Of a stretch of 64,000 bases of DNA, positions 9,000 through 17,303 are shown piece after piece (the first letter of the stretch is position 1; every line of letters starts with the position of its first letter). The position numbers and the translations under genes are program-made. The DNA is taken from the NCBI GenBank assembly GCA_947503305.1, contig CANNDF010000001.1, forward strand, positions 1-64,000, read 5' to 3'. The notes under the pieces are model-generated. The model was not told the DNA's origin, searched no databases, and worked only from the letters and a program-made list of their open reading frames with translations. Source of the DNA: an uncultured Dokdonia sp. GTDB taxonomy: Bacteria; Bacteroidota; Bacteroidia; Flavobacteriales; Flavobacteriaceae.

Positions 9000-10160
9000 T
9001 TATCCTCTAAAAAGAAAGAAATCATCTTTCATATGCTCTATCTTTTCATCTTTATTAGTTACTATATATTCCAGGGCAAGATCTGTAAATTCTTTTCCTT
9101 TTGGAGTTAATGTAACAATACTATTTACAATAGTAATCATATTATTTTTTTGAGCAAGATCTAAAACTGTCTTAGAGCGAACTCTTTGCCAGTTAATATG
9201 TTCCTGTAAATGATTTATGTGTCTTTCACTCTCTTCCGTGTGATTATTTAAATGTAGTAAGAATGTAAGTAACGATACCTCTGTACGTTGTTGTTTCTGT
9301 CGATACATGACTGCTATCAACCCTTTATTAGGTGCAAAAAGGTATACGACTAAAAAAACAACCCCTAATACTGTTGTCATTGATCCAGAAATAGACGCGT
9401 CTAATAGATGTGCCATCCAGTACCCTATAATAGCAGAACTCACTCCGAATATAATGGAGAGCATTAACATCTTTTTTAAATCTGAAGTTAGCAAGTATGC
9501 TGTAGCTGCAGGCGCGATCATTAATGCAACAACCAGCACAGCACCTACTGCATCAAAAGCTCCTACTACGGTTACAGATGACACAGACATTAAACCATAA
9601 TGTAATACGACTGGAGAAAATCCTAGAGCTGATGACAATCCTGCATCAAATGTACTTACTTTTAATTCTTTGAAGAATGCGATTAGTAATCCTATGGTTA
9701 TACTTAAAATCAAACTCATTACCCATAAGGATTTTGGTCCAACGTCTATTCCAGCAATCAAAAGACGATCAAAAGGAGCAAATGCGAGCTCTCCAAGCAA
9801 TACAGCATCTACATCAAGGTGGACATCATTTGCGTTTTTAGCAATTAGAATAACCCCTATACTAAACAATGCTGGAAATACAAGTCCTATAGCGGTATCT
9901 TCTTTTACCAATCCAGTTTTTTGAATAGCTTCTACTAGAATTACTGTGATCACACCGGTAATAGCTGCTAATAAAATAAGTAAAGGAGAATTTAAATCTT
10001 CTGTTAAGAAAAAACCAATTACAATTCCTGGCAAAATAGAATGGCTTATAGCATCACTGATAAGTGCCATCTTGCGCAATACCAAAAACACCCCTGGAAT
10101 AGCGCACGCTATGGCTACTATTGCTGCTATTAATTGAATTTCTATTTGAGGTGCTGACAT
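9000..10160 (-). CDS. Metal ABC transporter permease with C-terminal winged-helix-like extension
   Basis: 386 aa. Residues 1 to about 285 form the ABC-3 (ZnuB/TroD/MntB) permease with about eight membrane helices and the conserved SDAISHSILPG segment. The last 95 residues form a soluble cytoplasmic tail (HLQEHINWQRVRSKTV...VTLTPKGKEFTDLALE) that resembles a winged helix of the DtxR type, so the protein is longer than a plain permease. Its ATG overlaps the stop of the upstream permease by one base, showing tight translational coupling. It imports Mn2+, Fe2+ or Zn2+ together with the sister permease, the ATPase and the binding protein; the metal is not certain. Confidence 0.88.
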   Translation of the reverse strand: MSAPQIEIQLIAAIVAIACAIPGVFLVLRKMALISDAISHSILPGIVIGFFLTEDLNSPLLILLAAITGVITVILVEAIQKTGLVKEDTAIGLVFPALFSIGVILIAKNANDVHLDVDAVLLGELAFAPFDRLLIAGIDVGPKSLWVMSLILSITIGLLIAFFKELKVSTFDAGLSSALGFSPVVLHYGLMSVSSVTVVGAFDAVGAVLVVALMIAPAATAYLLTSDLKKMLMLSIIFGVSSAIIGYWMAHLLDASISGSMTTVLGVVFLVVYLFAPNKGLIAVMYRQKQQRTEVSLLTFLLHLNNHTEESERHINHLQEHINWQRVRSKTVLDLAQKNNMITIVNSIVTLTPKGKEFTDLALEYIVTNKDEKIEHMKDDFFLFRG

Positions 10161-11272
10161 TATTCTTGTGTATATAAATTTTTAGCTACAGTATACCCAT
10201 CATGAGTTAGTGACCATTTTTGACCTTCTACTTCTACCCAATTTTTTTCTTCCATTTTTTTTAAAGATCCCTTTGTATACCCTTGAAAATTATTTAATAT
10301 TTTGATGGCATGCGGATGTGATATATCCTCATGTCCCTTTGCAATATCAAACATAAATTGCAGTGTTTTTTGTAGTTTTAAATCTCTTCTATTTTGCCAA
10401 AATCTAATTTGCTTAAATAAGATCCCTCTTCCTGGAGAAAAAATAAATGATATAAATACAAATACCGCGGCTACAAGCACAATCACGGGTCCTGTAGAAA
10501 GATTGTTTTGGCTTGCACTTATAGCAGTTCCAAAAACTCCTGAAAAAGCACCAAAAATAGCAGCAAGAAAAATCATTACACTTAGTTTATTGGTCCATTG
10601 TCTTGCTGCAGCTGCAGGGGCTAGCAACATAGCGCTCATTAAAACAACCCCTACTGTCTGAAGCCCTAAGACAATAGCTAATACAATGAAAAAAGTAATA
10701 AGGATATCTATAAAACGGGTATTAAACCCTAGCGTTTTTGTATAATCTGCATCAAAAAGTAATATTTTAAATTCTTTCCAAAAAAGGAGCATGATAATTA
10801 AACACATACCCGTTACAATAGCCATAAGTGTTACGTCTTTTTCAACTAATGTGGCTGCTTGTCCAAATAAGTACTTATCGAGTCCTGCTTGATTGGCATT
10901 AGGTTGTTTTTGAATAAATGTGAGTAATAACATTCCAAAACCAAAAAACAAAGACAGAACTAAGCCTAATGCGGTATCGCTTTTAAGATGTGTTTTTGTA
11001 ATCATACCCCGTATCCAAAAAGTGCCTATCAATCCACTCACTAAGGCTCCCAATAATAGAAGATTGGTATCTTTTGTTCCCGTAATCATAAAGGCTAAAG
11101 CGATACCTGGCAACGCAGCATGAGAGATTGCATCTCCTAGTAGGCTTTGTTTTCTAAGTACTGCAAAACTTCCAAGCATTCCGCATATAGCTCCCAGAAT
11201 TGCTGTCCCTAACGTAATAGTACGTAAGGTATAATCTGAAAATACTAAACTAAAATACTCTTGAATATCCAT
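10160..11272 (-). CDS. Metal ABC transporter permease (second subunit) with C-terminal extension
   Basis: 370 aa, ABC-3 family, TroC/ZnuB-like, with about eight hydrophobic helices and the LLGDAISHAALPG segment near residue 45. After residue 285 a soluble tail ends in KKMEEKNWVEVEGQKWSLTHDGYTVA, again resembling a winged-helix domain of a metal regulator. Start and stop codons overlap the neighbouring genes by one base on each side. Two different permeases in one importer are typical of TroCD/MntCD/SitCD-type systems and favour Mn2+/Fe2+ over Zn2+. Confidence 0.88.
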   Translation of the reverse strand: MDIQEYFSLVFSDYTLRTITLGTAILGAICGMLGSFAVLRKQSLLGDAISHAALPGIALAFMITGTKDTNLLLLGALVSGLIGTFWIRGMITKTHLKSDTALGLVLSLFFGFGMLLLTFIQKQPNANQAGLDKYLFGQAATLVEKDVTLMAIVTGMCLIIMLLFWKEFKILLFDADYTKTLGFNTRFIDILITFFIVLAIVLGLQTVGVVLMSAMLLAPAAAARQWTNKLSVMIFLAAIFGAFSGVFGTAISASQNNLSTGPVIVLVAAVFVFISFIFSPGRGILFKQIRFWQNRRDLKLQKTLQFMFDIAKGHEDISHPHAIKILNNFQGYTKGSLKKMEEKNWVEVEGQKWSLTHDGYTVAKNLYTQE

Positions 11273-12009
11273 TATTGATTTACAGCTACTTTATAATTAA
11301 TACCATAGGTTTTTGTGAGATTATCATCATTAAAAATATCCTTTACGGGTCCTGTGGCTATTTTCTTTACGTTTAAAAAAGTTACCCAATCAAAATACTC
11401 AGGTACAGTTTGTAAATCGTGGTGTACAACGACGACTGTTTTTCCTGCTTTACGCAACTCTTTTAAGATATTTATAATGGCTATTTCTGTCGTAGCATCT
11501 ACCCCTTGAAAAGGTTCATCCATAAAATAAATTGCAGCGTTCTGTACCAGAGCTCTTGCTAAGAAAACACGCTGTTGTTGTCCTCCACTTAACTGACTAA
11601 TCTGTCTGTTTTTAAAAGGAAGCATCCCAACTTTTTCTAAAGCTTCTAGAGCTGCTTTTTTTTCTTTCTGACCAGGACGTTTGATCCATCCTAATTTTCC
11701 ATAAGTCCCCATCATAACAACATCTAGTGCAGTAGTTGGAAAATCCCAATCCACACTTCCTTTTTGTGGAACATAAGCTACTAGTTTCCGTTGTTTTACA
11801 TATGGCTTGTCATATATAGAAACACTACCTGCAATAGGGTCTATAATTCCTAATATTGATTTTATAAGAGTAGATTTTCCAGCTCCATTAGGACCAACGA
11901 TCGCCATTAAAACCCCTTCAGGAATTGTTAAATCAATGTCCCATAAAACAGGTTTATAATTATAAGCAACTGTCAAATCATCTACGCGAATGGCTATCTT
12001 CTCTTCCAT
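11272..12009 (-). CDS. Metal ABC transporter ATP-binding protein
   Basis: 245-aa ABC ATPase with Walker [10 protein letters not shown] (39-47), signature LSGGQQQR (140-147), Walker B YFMDEP (161-166) and a switch His in VVVHHD. It resembles TroB/ZnuC/MntA. It lies 5 bases after the binding-protein gene and overlaps the next permease by one base. It powers metal import by the complex encoded at 9000-12938. Confidence 0.92.
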   Translation of the reverse strand: MEEKIAIRVDDLTVAYNYKPVLWDIDLTIPEGVLMAIVGPNGAGKSTLIKSILGIIDPIAGSVSIYDKPYVKQRKLVAYVPQKGSVDWDFPTTALDVVMMGTYGKLGWIKRPGQKEKKAALEALEKVGMLPFKNRQISQLSGGQQQRVFLARALVQNAAIYFMDEPFQGVDATTEIAIINILKELRKAGKTVVVVHHDLQTVPEYFDWVTFLNVKKIATGPVKDIFNDDNLTKTYGINYKVAVNQ

Positions 12010-12014
12010 AGTTT

Positions 12015-12938
12015 CTATTTAAGTGAACTCACTATTGTATTCACGTTATACGTAAACATTCCTATATATGTTCCTTCTACAGTACCCGCATTTCCAAGAG
12101 CATCACTATATAAAGAACCTCCTATAACTACTTCGTGGCCTTTTGCTTTTACAGCAGCTTCTAAAGCTTCTATAGTACGTCTAGGGACTGAACTTTCTAT
12201 AAAAATAGCTTTTACATCGTTATCTATTATAAATTGAGATAACCGTTGTACATCCTTTACTCCAGCTTCTGTAGCAGTAGATAGTCCTTGTAAGCCTACT
12301 ACATTAAAATCATAGCTCTTCCCAAAATAATTAAACGCATCATGAGCAGTAACAAGAATGCGTTTCTCTTTAGGCAAGGTTTCTATAACTCCTTTTATAT
12401 CCCTATCTAGGAGATCTAATTTTTCTATATAAGCATCTCCATTTGCTTTATAATTTGCACTATTTTTTGGGTCTTTTTCCGAAAGAGTAGATACAACAAT
12501 ATGTACAAATTGCTTAAAATACTGAATATTGAACCATACGTGTGGATCATAATTTGAAGCAAAGTAATCAGAGCCAATAAGTGTATTTTTATCCAGATTT
12601 TCCCCTAAAGCGACTTGAGTTTTTGTAGCAGATTGCATCTTCTCAAAAACTTCAACAAGCTTCCCTTCTAAGTGAAGTCCATTGTAAAAAATGATATCTG
12701 CTCCTGAGAGTTTGGTTACATCTCCTGCACTTGCTTTATATAAATGAGGATCAACTCCTGCTCCCATTAAGCCTTGCACCTCTATTAGATCCTCTCCTAC
12801 ATTTTTTACAAGATCTGTTATCATAGTCGTGGTAGTGACTACAGTAAGCCTTTCATCTTTAGTTTTTGTATCGTTTTTACAGCTGTATATACTTACTACA
12901 AAAAGGAGAACGAGTATATTTTTTAGTATGCTTTTCAT
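12015..12938 (-). CDS. Metal ABC transporter substrate-binding lipoprotein (TroA/ZnuA family)
   Basis: 307 aa. The N-terminus is a lipoprotein signal with lipobox IYSC (C20). Cluster A-I features are visible: His in VDPHLY, His in [16 protein letters not shown] and IFIESS, which together give the usual His/His/His(Glu)/Asp metal site. There is no long His-rich loop of the kind seen in many ZnuA proteins, so Mn or Fe is more likely than Zn; this is inference. Seven bases separate it from the upstream regulator. Confidence 0.9.
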   Translation of the reverse strand: MKSILKNILVLLFVVSIYSCKNDTKTKDERLTVVTTTTMITDLVKNVGEDLIEVQGLMGAGVDPHLYKASAGDVTKLSGADIIFYNGLHLEGKLVEVFEKMQSATKTQVALGENLDKNTLIGSDYFASNYDPHVWFNIQYFKQFVHIVVSTLSEKDPKNSANYKANGDAYIEKLDLLDRDIKGVIETLPKEKRILVTAHDAFNYFGKSYDFNVVGLQGLSTATEAGVKDVQRLSQFIIDNDVKAIFIESSVPRRTIEALEAAVKAKGHEVVIGGSLYSDALGNAGTVEGTYIGMFTYNVNTIVSSLK

Positions 12939-12945
12939 TTTTATC

Positions 12946-13599
12946 TTATATATGTATAAATAGATTTTCAGCGATTTTTTTTGAAATAAAGAATTGCTCT
13001 TTTTGCACTTGAATAATCATAGAACCATCAAAAAACTCTTTCCCAATTACTTTTATAGGAGTACCTATAGCAATACGGCGTTTATCAAGGTATTTTAAAA
13101 AATCTGTATTTGTTTCTTTTACTCCCACGAGGATCCCCTGCTCTTTTTTATTAAGTTCTGACAGCAATTTCTTTTCAAGTCGTTTTATATTTCCATTTTT
13201 ATCGGGAATGGGATCTCCATGGGGGTCATATTGAGGATTCCCAAGAAATGTATCTAATCTATTGATAAGCTCTTCTGATTTAATATGTTCTAGTTGTTCG
13301 GCAATCTCATGTACCTCATCCCATTGAAAGTCTAATGTTTCTAAAAGGAAAACTTCCCAAATACGGTGCTTTCTAATAATTCCAAGTGCTGTCTTCTTCC
13401 CTTTTTCTGTAAGAGTTGTCCCTTGGTATTTTACATAGTTCACTAGACCTTTATCCGCAAGTTTTTTCACCATGTCAGTTACCGAAGAAGGTTTGGTTTC
13501 CATTTCTCCAGCAATCCCATTTGTACTCACTCCGTGCTTAGCAATTGACTCAAGATGGTAAATCGCTTTCAAATAATTTTCTTCAGACTTACTATACAT
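12946..13599 (-). CDS. DtxR/MntR-family metal-dependent transcriptional regulator
   Basis: 217 aa. It has an N-terminal winged helix (residues 1-65, SEENYLKAIYHLES...GEMETKPSSVTDMVKKLADKGL), a dimerisation/metal domain (70-140, EVFLLETLDFQWDEVHEIAEQLEHI) and a C-terminal FeoA/SH3-like domain (145-217). It is the first gene of the importer operon, so it likely represses its own operon when metal is plentiful. A 20-bp inverted repeat 35 bases upstream (13634-13653) is a good operator candidate, and the same element stands before the TonB receptor gene. Confidence 0.92.
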   Translation of the reverse strand: MYSKSEENYLKAIYHLESIAKHGVSTNGIAGEMETKPSSVTDMVKKLADKGLVNYVKYQGTTLTEKGKKTALGIIRKHRIWEVFLLETLDFQWDEVHEIAEQLEHIKSEELINRLDTFLGNPQYDPHGDPIPDKNGNIKRLEKKLLSELNKKEQGILVGVKETNTDFLKYLDKRRIAIGTPIKVIGKEFFDGSMIIQVQKEQFFISKKIAENLFIHI

Positions 13600-13633
13600 G
13601 TTTTTAAAAAGGTATTTTATACGTTACATTTCA

Positions 13634-13653
13634 ATTTTAGACATAACTAAAAT
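13634..13653. promoter_or_regulatory. Candidate DtxR/MntR operator upstream of the regulator-importer operon
   Basis: ATTTTAGACATAACTAAAAT: 7-bp inverted arms around a 6-bp centre, 35 bases before the regulator ATG. It is 16/20 identical to the element at 16619-16638; differences lie at the outer ends and in the centre. Confidence 0.6.
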
Positions 13654-13689
13654 AATAATTTATCGCCTTTAGCTTTTGCCAAAGCATTC

Positions 13690-14172
13690 TTATTCAACAA
13701 ACACTTCAAGCATTTTTTTGGGAGATAGATATTCAAAATATCTCGAAGTAATCTTGAAGGATTTGTCTAAAACTACGACGACGGGCAATGAAAAAGCACG
13801 CCCTTCTCGTGAGCCTAATAGTAATGCAATTTCATGGGTTGCATTACGTCTTAAACCTAGTTCTTTATTTATATAGTTTTGATTTCCAAAAGAAACTGTA
13901 TCTGCAGTTTCTGCATTCATTTTTACAGCATAATAATTTTTATTAATACGTTGTATCACCTCTTTATTTTTAAATCCAACTTTGTCCATTTTTTTGCAGA
14001 AAGAACACCAGTCGGCATAAAAATCTATAATTACTTTTTTAGGCATTACTTCCAGCGAATCTTCCAGTTGTTCGAACGTAAGCCACTGTATTTGGTCCGA
14101 TGATGACTGCGCATTCATTACAGATATAAATCCAATGAGTAGTATCGTACTTATGTATTGAAATATGTTCAT
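13690..14172 (-). CDS. Secreted thioredoxin-fold protein (CxxC)
   Basis: 160 aa from the ATG at 14172, one base after the stop of the TonB receptor gene; an earlier in-frame start inside the receptor gene is unlikely. It has a signal peptide (MNIFQYISTILLIGFISVMNAQ) and a thioredoxin domain with FYADWCSFCKKM (C56, C59). The later LPVVVVLDKS segment supplies the cis-Pro region. It resembles periplasmic DsbD-gamma/DUF255-like thioredoxins. Coupled expression with a metal-regulated TonB receptor suggests it keeps a cysteine or metal centre reduced in the periplasm. Confidence 0.85.
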   Translation of the reverse strand: MNIFQYISTILLIGFISVMNAQSSSDQIQWLTFEQLEDSLEVMPKKVIIDFYADWCSFCKKMDKVGFKNKEVIQRINKNYYAVKMNAETADTVSFGNQNYINKELGLRRNATHEIALLLGSREGRAFSLPVVVVLDKSFKITSRYFEYLSPKKMLEVFVE

Positions 14173-14173
14173 C

Positions 14174-16546
14174 TTAATGAAATTTACCAAGTTTTATTCC
14201 TACAAATACAGACCGTGGAGAATTAGGGCCATAGATATAGTCTGAATCCCGTAAAGGGCCTATATCAAAGTCGTCTTGGTAACTATTAAATATATTCTTC
14301 ATTCCTCCGGATAGGGTCACCATAAAGCTGTCATTAAAATCAAAATGTGTTTCAAATTTCAAATTGAGATCAAAAAAGTCTGTAACACGATTTAGTTCTA
14401 AAAACCCTGTTTCACTTACTACTCTGGGTACTATCATTTCTCCTGTATAGGTTCCTGTAAGATTAATAGTAAAGGTTTCATTGGGTGTCCAAGTGGCATT
14501 AAGATATCCATACACATCAGGAGTTCTTGTAAACTCATTTACAGAAATATCAGACTCTCCCTGAGTACCGTCTGATTCAAAAAGAAGCTGAGGTTCGTCA
14601 TACTGATTTTTTTGAACGGTACCCCCCAACTGAAATTGCCACTTTACCGATGGTGATACTCCAAATTCAAAATTAAGACCATATACATCGGCTCCAGATC
14701 CATTACGCACCTCTTCCAGAATAGAACCATTTTCAAATACTGCTCCTGTACTCACGATCGCAAATGGATTTTCAAGTGTCGTATAAAACCCTTCTGCCAA
14801 AAAATCCAATTGTAAAAGATTTACAGTCCGACTGTAATTAAGGGAAGCTGTATATGCATTTGAAAACTCTGTTTCTAAATCATTGGAAAGAATTACAAAT
14901 TGAGGTTCTCCTCCTACACTGGAGATATGAAGATCTTCATTAAAAGCTTGTGGAGCTCTGAAACCACGAGCATAACCTCCCCGAAACTTTAATTCATTTG
15001 TCAATTTATAAGATATCGTTAAACGCGGAGATAGCGCCGTTTGATTGACATCCACAACTCTTCGTATATCCCCAACAGTAAAATCGCCTTCCGAATCTAC
15101 ATTGTCTAATCGCGTTCCTAGCAATGCTATAAATTTTTCTGTAGGTTTCCATTCATATTGAGCATATCCCCCTAAGGTTCTTGTACGTTGGTCAATAATT
15201 CGATTATAACCGGGAATTTGATCTTCTGTATCATTGACTGTAAGTTCTGTTCCTACGGTTAGTACATCCTGATTTTTGAAGTTTTTAGTGTATTGAGCTC
15301 CATATACAAGTGCAAGATCTTTTGTCGTTCCAAATGCATTGTTTGCAAGTAAACTGTCTTGTCTGGTTCTTCCTCCGCCTAATCCTCCGTAATAACTATC
15401 TCTATCTGTTACAGAAGCCGAAGTATATAACTGAATTTTATGAGAATAATCTTTACTATTAATTTCATAATCAACACCTCCTATAAAAGTATCGTGATCC
15501 AACTCTTCTGTAGTATCTGTGAATTGCGGCGAAAGATCCAGTCTATCTCCTCCTCGTCGATACTCTCTAATCGCATTGAGATTAAGAGAAATACGACTTT
15601 CATCACTGGGCTTAAAAAAAGCTTTTCCGCCAATAGTAGTATTACGTAATTCTACAATTTCTGTAAACCCATCATCATTATTATCATACGAATCTCTATT
15701 CCTATAAACTCCAAAAAGTGTAAATCCACTATTCAAATCATCAGAAACCTGGGAAGTATTAAAATTAACCACACGATCTAATGCATCTCCATCGATTAAA
15801 GAAAAATTAGAGCCTACCTCCCACGTATTTAGTATGGGGTCTTTTGTGATGATATTTACGGTTCCTGCAATCGCATTTGAACCAAATAAGGCAGAACCAC
15901 CACTTCGAACAACCTCTACTCGTTCGATAGTATTTGTCGGGATCTGCTCCAGACCATAGACGCCTATTAATGAGGTAAAAACGGCACGGCTATTTAAAAG
16001 AACTTGTGTATATGCTCCATCTAATCCATTAAGACGTACTTGGGTAAACCCACAATTCTGACAATTGGTCTCTACGCGAACTCCCGGCGCATAATTTAAA
16101 CCATCTGCCAGAGTAATAGATTGTGTTGCTGTGAGAAGTTTTGGTTTTAAAGTAGATACAATTACTGGTGTTTTTTTACGTTCAACTCTATTTCTTGTAC
16201 TACTCACTACTACTTCATCTAGGCCAAGTATATCTTCTATCAGTACAAAATTGATAATCCTATCTTTATTCTTAACTACTTCAACATTCTGGCTTAAGGT
16301 CCTATAACCTTGTGCAACTACTTTTAATTGATAGGCTCCTTTTGGCAATGTCAATGTATAATTGCCATCTATATCTGTGACTGTCTTCAATAAACCTGGG
16401 GTGGCTGAAACCGTTGCATATGGAATTGTACGTTCTCCCGAAGCCACTACTCCCGTAATCTTAGTTTGCTCTTCTTGAGCAAGGACTACTGCGCTCGAAA
16501 AAAGATATAATACGAGGGCAACTATTTTCTTTAAATACTTTCTCAT
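14174..16546 (-). CDS. TonB-dependent outer-membrane receptor, likely metal-related
   Basis: 790 aa. It has a signal peptide (to about residue 23, VLAQ), a CarboxypepD_reg-like domain (28-105, ITGVVASGERTIPYATVSATP), a plug domain (115-235) and a beta-barrel ending in the aromatic-terminated strand VFVGIKLGKFH. A conserved CQNC pair (C162, C165) sits in the plug. Barrel and plug resemble siderophore/colicin-type receptors (CirA/BtuB-like). The upstream inverted repeat (16619-16638) shared with the DtxR operon, plus a TACTTTTG -7 box (16583-16590), place it in the same metal regulon. The ligand is unknown. Confidence 0.88.
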   Translation of the reverse strand: MRKYLKKIVALVLYLFSSAVVLAQEEQTKITGVVASGERTIPYATVSATPGLLKTVTDIDGNYTLTLPKGAYQLKVVAQGYRTLSQNVEVVKNKDRIINFVLIEDILGLDEVVVSSTRNRVERKKTPVIVSTLKPKLLTATQSITLADGLNYAPGVRVETNCQNCGFTQVRLNGLDGAYTQVLLNSRAVFTSLIGVYGLEQIPTNTIERVEVVRSGGSALFGSNAIAGTVNIITKDPILNTWEVGSNFSLIDGDALDRVVNFNTSQVSDDLNSGFTLFGVYRNRDSYDNNDDGFTEIVELRNTTIGGKAFFKPSDESRISLNLNAIREYRRGGDRLDLSPQFTDTTEELDHDTFIGGVDYEINSKDYSHKIQLYTSASVTDRDSYYGGLGGGRTRQDSLLANNAFGTTKDLALVYGAQYTKNFKNQDVLTVGTELTVNDTEDQIPGYNRIIDQRTRTLGGYAQYEWKPTEKFIALLGTRLDNVDSEGDFTVGDIRRVVDVNQTALSPRLTISYKLTNELKFRGGYARGFRAPQAFNEDLHISSVGGEPQFVILSNDLETEFSNAYTASLNYSRTVNLLQLDFLAEGFYTTLENPFAIVSTGAVFENGSILEEVRNGSGADVYGLNFEFGVSPSVKWQFQLGGTVQKNQYDEPQLLFESDGTQGESDISVNEFTRTPDVYGYLNATWTPNETFTINLTGTYTGEMIVPRVVSETGFLELNRVTDFFDLNLKFETHFDFNDSFMVTLSGGMKNIFNSYQDDFDIGPLRDSDYIYGPNSPRSVFVGIKLGKFH

Positions 16547-16582
16547 TGTTTAATTTACCTTCTGGTAATTATAAAAACAATA

Positions 16583-16590
16583 CAAAAGTA
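16583..16590 (-). promoter_or_regulatory. -7 box of the TonB receptor promoter
   Basis: TACTTTTG on the minus strand matches TAnnTTTG, 37 bases before the ATG. The candidate operator lies about 28 bases further upstream, where a bound repressor would cover the -33 region. No clear -33 TTG is seen. Confidence 0.45.
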
Positions 16591-16618
16591 ATTATTATTT
16601 TTTGTTTATTAAATTATA

Positions 16619-16638
16619 TTTTTAGTCTTAACTAAAAA
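16619..16638. promoter_or_regulatory. Candidate DtxR/MntR operator upstream of the TonB receptor
   Basis: TTTTTAGTCTTAACTAAAAA, an inverted repeat sharing TTTTAG-n-C-n-TAA-CTAAAA with the element before the DtxR-family gene. Confidence 0.6.
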
Positions 16639-16715
16639 ATAAGAAATTATTCTTCGTAATTCTATAACTGTTACTCTCGAAAGTGATTAAGATACTTTCA
16701 AGATGGCATTATTAT

Positions 16716-17195
16716 TTAGGGTATTAATTCTTTTACTTTATCATACACAAGATTTCCTTCCCACCCTCTATACAATAAGTAATCAGCGAGCTTTTTCCTT
16801 TTTTTAAATTTGTTTTTTTCTTGTTGAAGTTGCTCATTTCGCTTTCGCGAAAGCATATCAAAAACACTAATATATGATTCTTCAGTAATTTCTAAAAGCC
16901 CTATTTTAATATTAAAAGTTGAAATCTGACGTTGTTTTAACTCTCCAATAAGACGCTGTTTCCCCCAGAATTTATGATTGAATTTTCCTCTAACAAATGC
17001 CTTGGCAAAACGTTCTTCATTTAAAAAATCATGTTCAAGGAGATGTACAATAATCTCATCTATTGCTTGCGGAATCATACGCATTTCAAAAAGTTTCTTA
17101 CGTACTTCCTCATGACAACGCTCTTGATAGGCACAATAACGTTCTATCCTGCGTTTTGCTTCTTCTAGGGTATATGTTTTTACAATGGATCTCAT
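16716..17195 (-). CDS. recX: Regulatory protein RecX
   Basis: A 159-aa RecX-family protein built of three-helix repeats: YTLEEAKRRIERYCAYQERCHEEVRKKL at the N-terminus, then HDFLNEERFAKAFVRGKFNHKFWG, the most conserved part of the family. RecX binds RecA filaments and limits recombination. The length is normal. The GCTTTCGCGAAAGC palindrome lies in the coding sequence, read as LSRKR from residue 115. recA is not in this window. Confidence 0.92.
   Translation of the reverse strand: MRSIVKTYTLEEAKRRIERYCAYQERCHEEVRKKLFEMRMIPQAIDEIIVHLLEHDFLNEERFAKAFVRGKFNHKFWGKQRLIGELKQRQISTFNIKIGLLEITEESYISVFDMLSRKRNEQLQQEKNKFKKRKKLADYLLYRGWEGNLVYDKVKELIP
16841..16854. repeat. Iterated palindrome GCTTTCGCGAAAGC, copy 3
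   Basis: Exact copy inside recX, read in frame 2 (LSRKR). Confidence 0.9.
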
Positions 17196-17264
17196 TTACA
17201 AACAAGCGCAAAAATAGTGTTTTAAATTGCTTACAAAAATGTTTATTATCTAATAATAATGCAT

Positions 17265-17300
17265 AAAAAAAGCCCCGTTTCATTACTGAAACAGGGCCTT
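17265..17300 (-). terminator. Intrinsic terminator of rng
   Basis: On the minus strand, directly after the rng stop, AAGGCCCTGTTTC pairs with GAAACGGGGCTT across a 6-base loop and is followed by a T-tract. One G-T wobble. Confidence 0.8.
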
Positions 17301-17303
17301 AGT

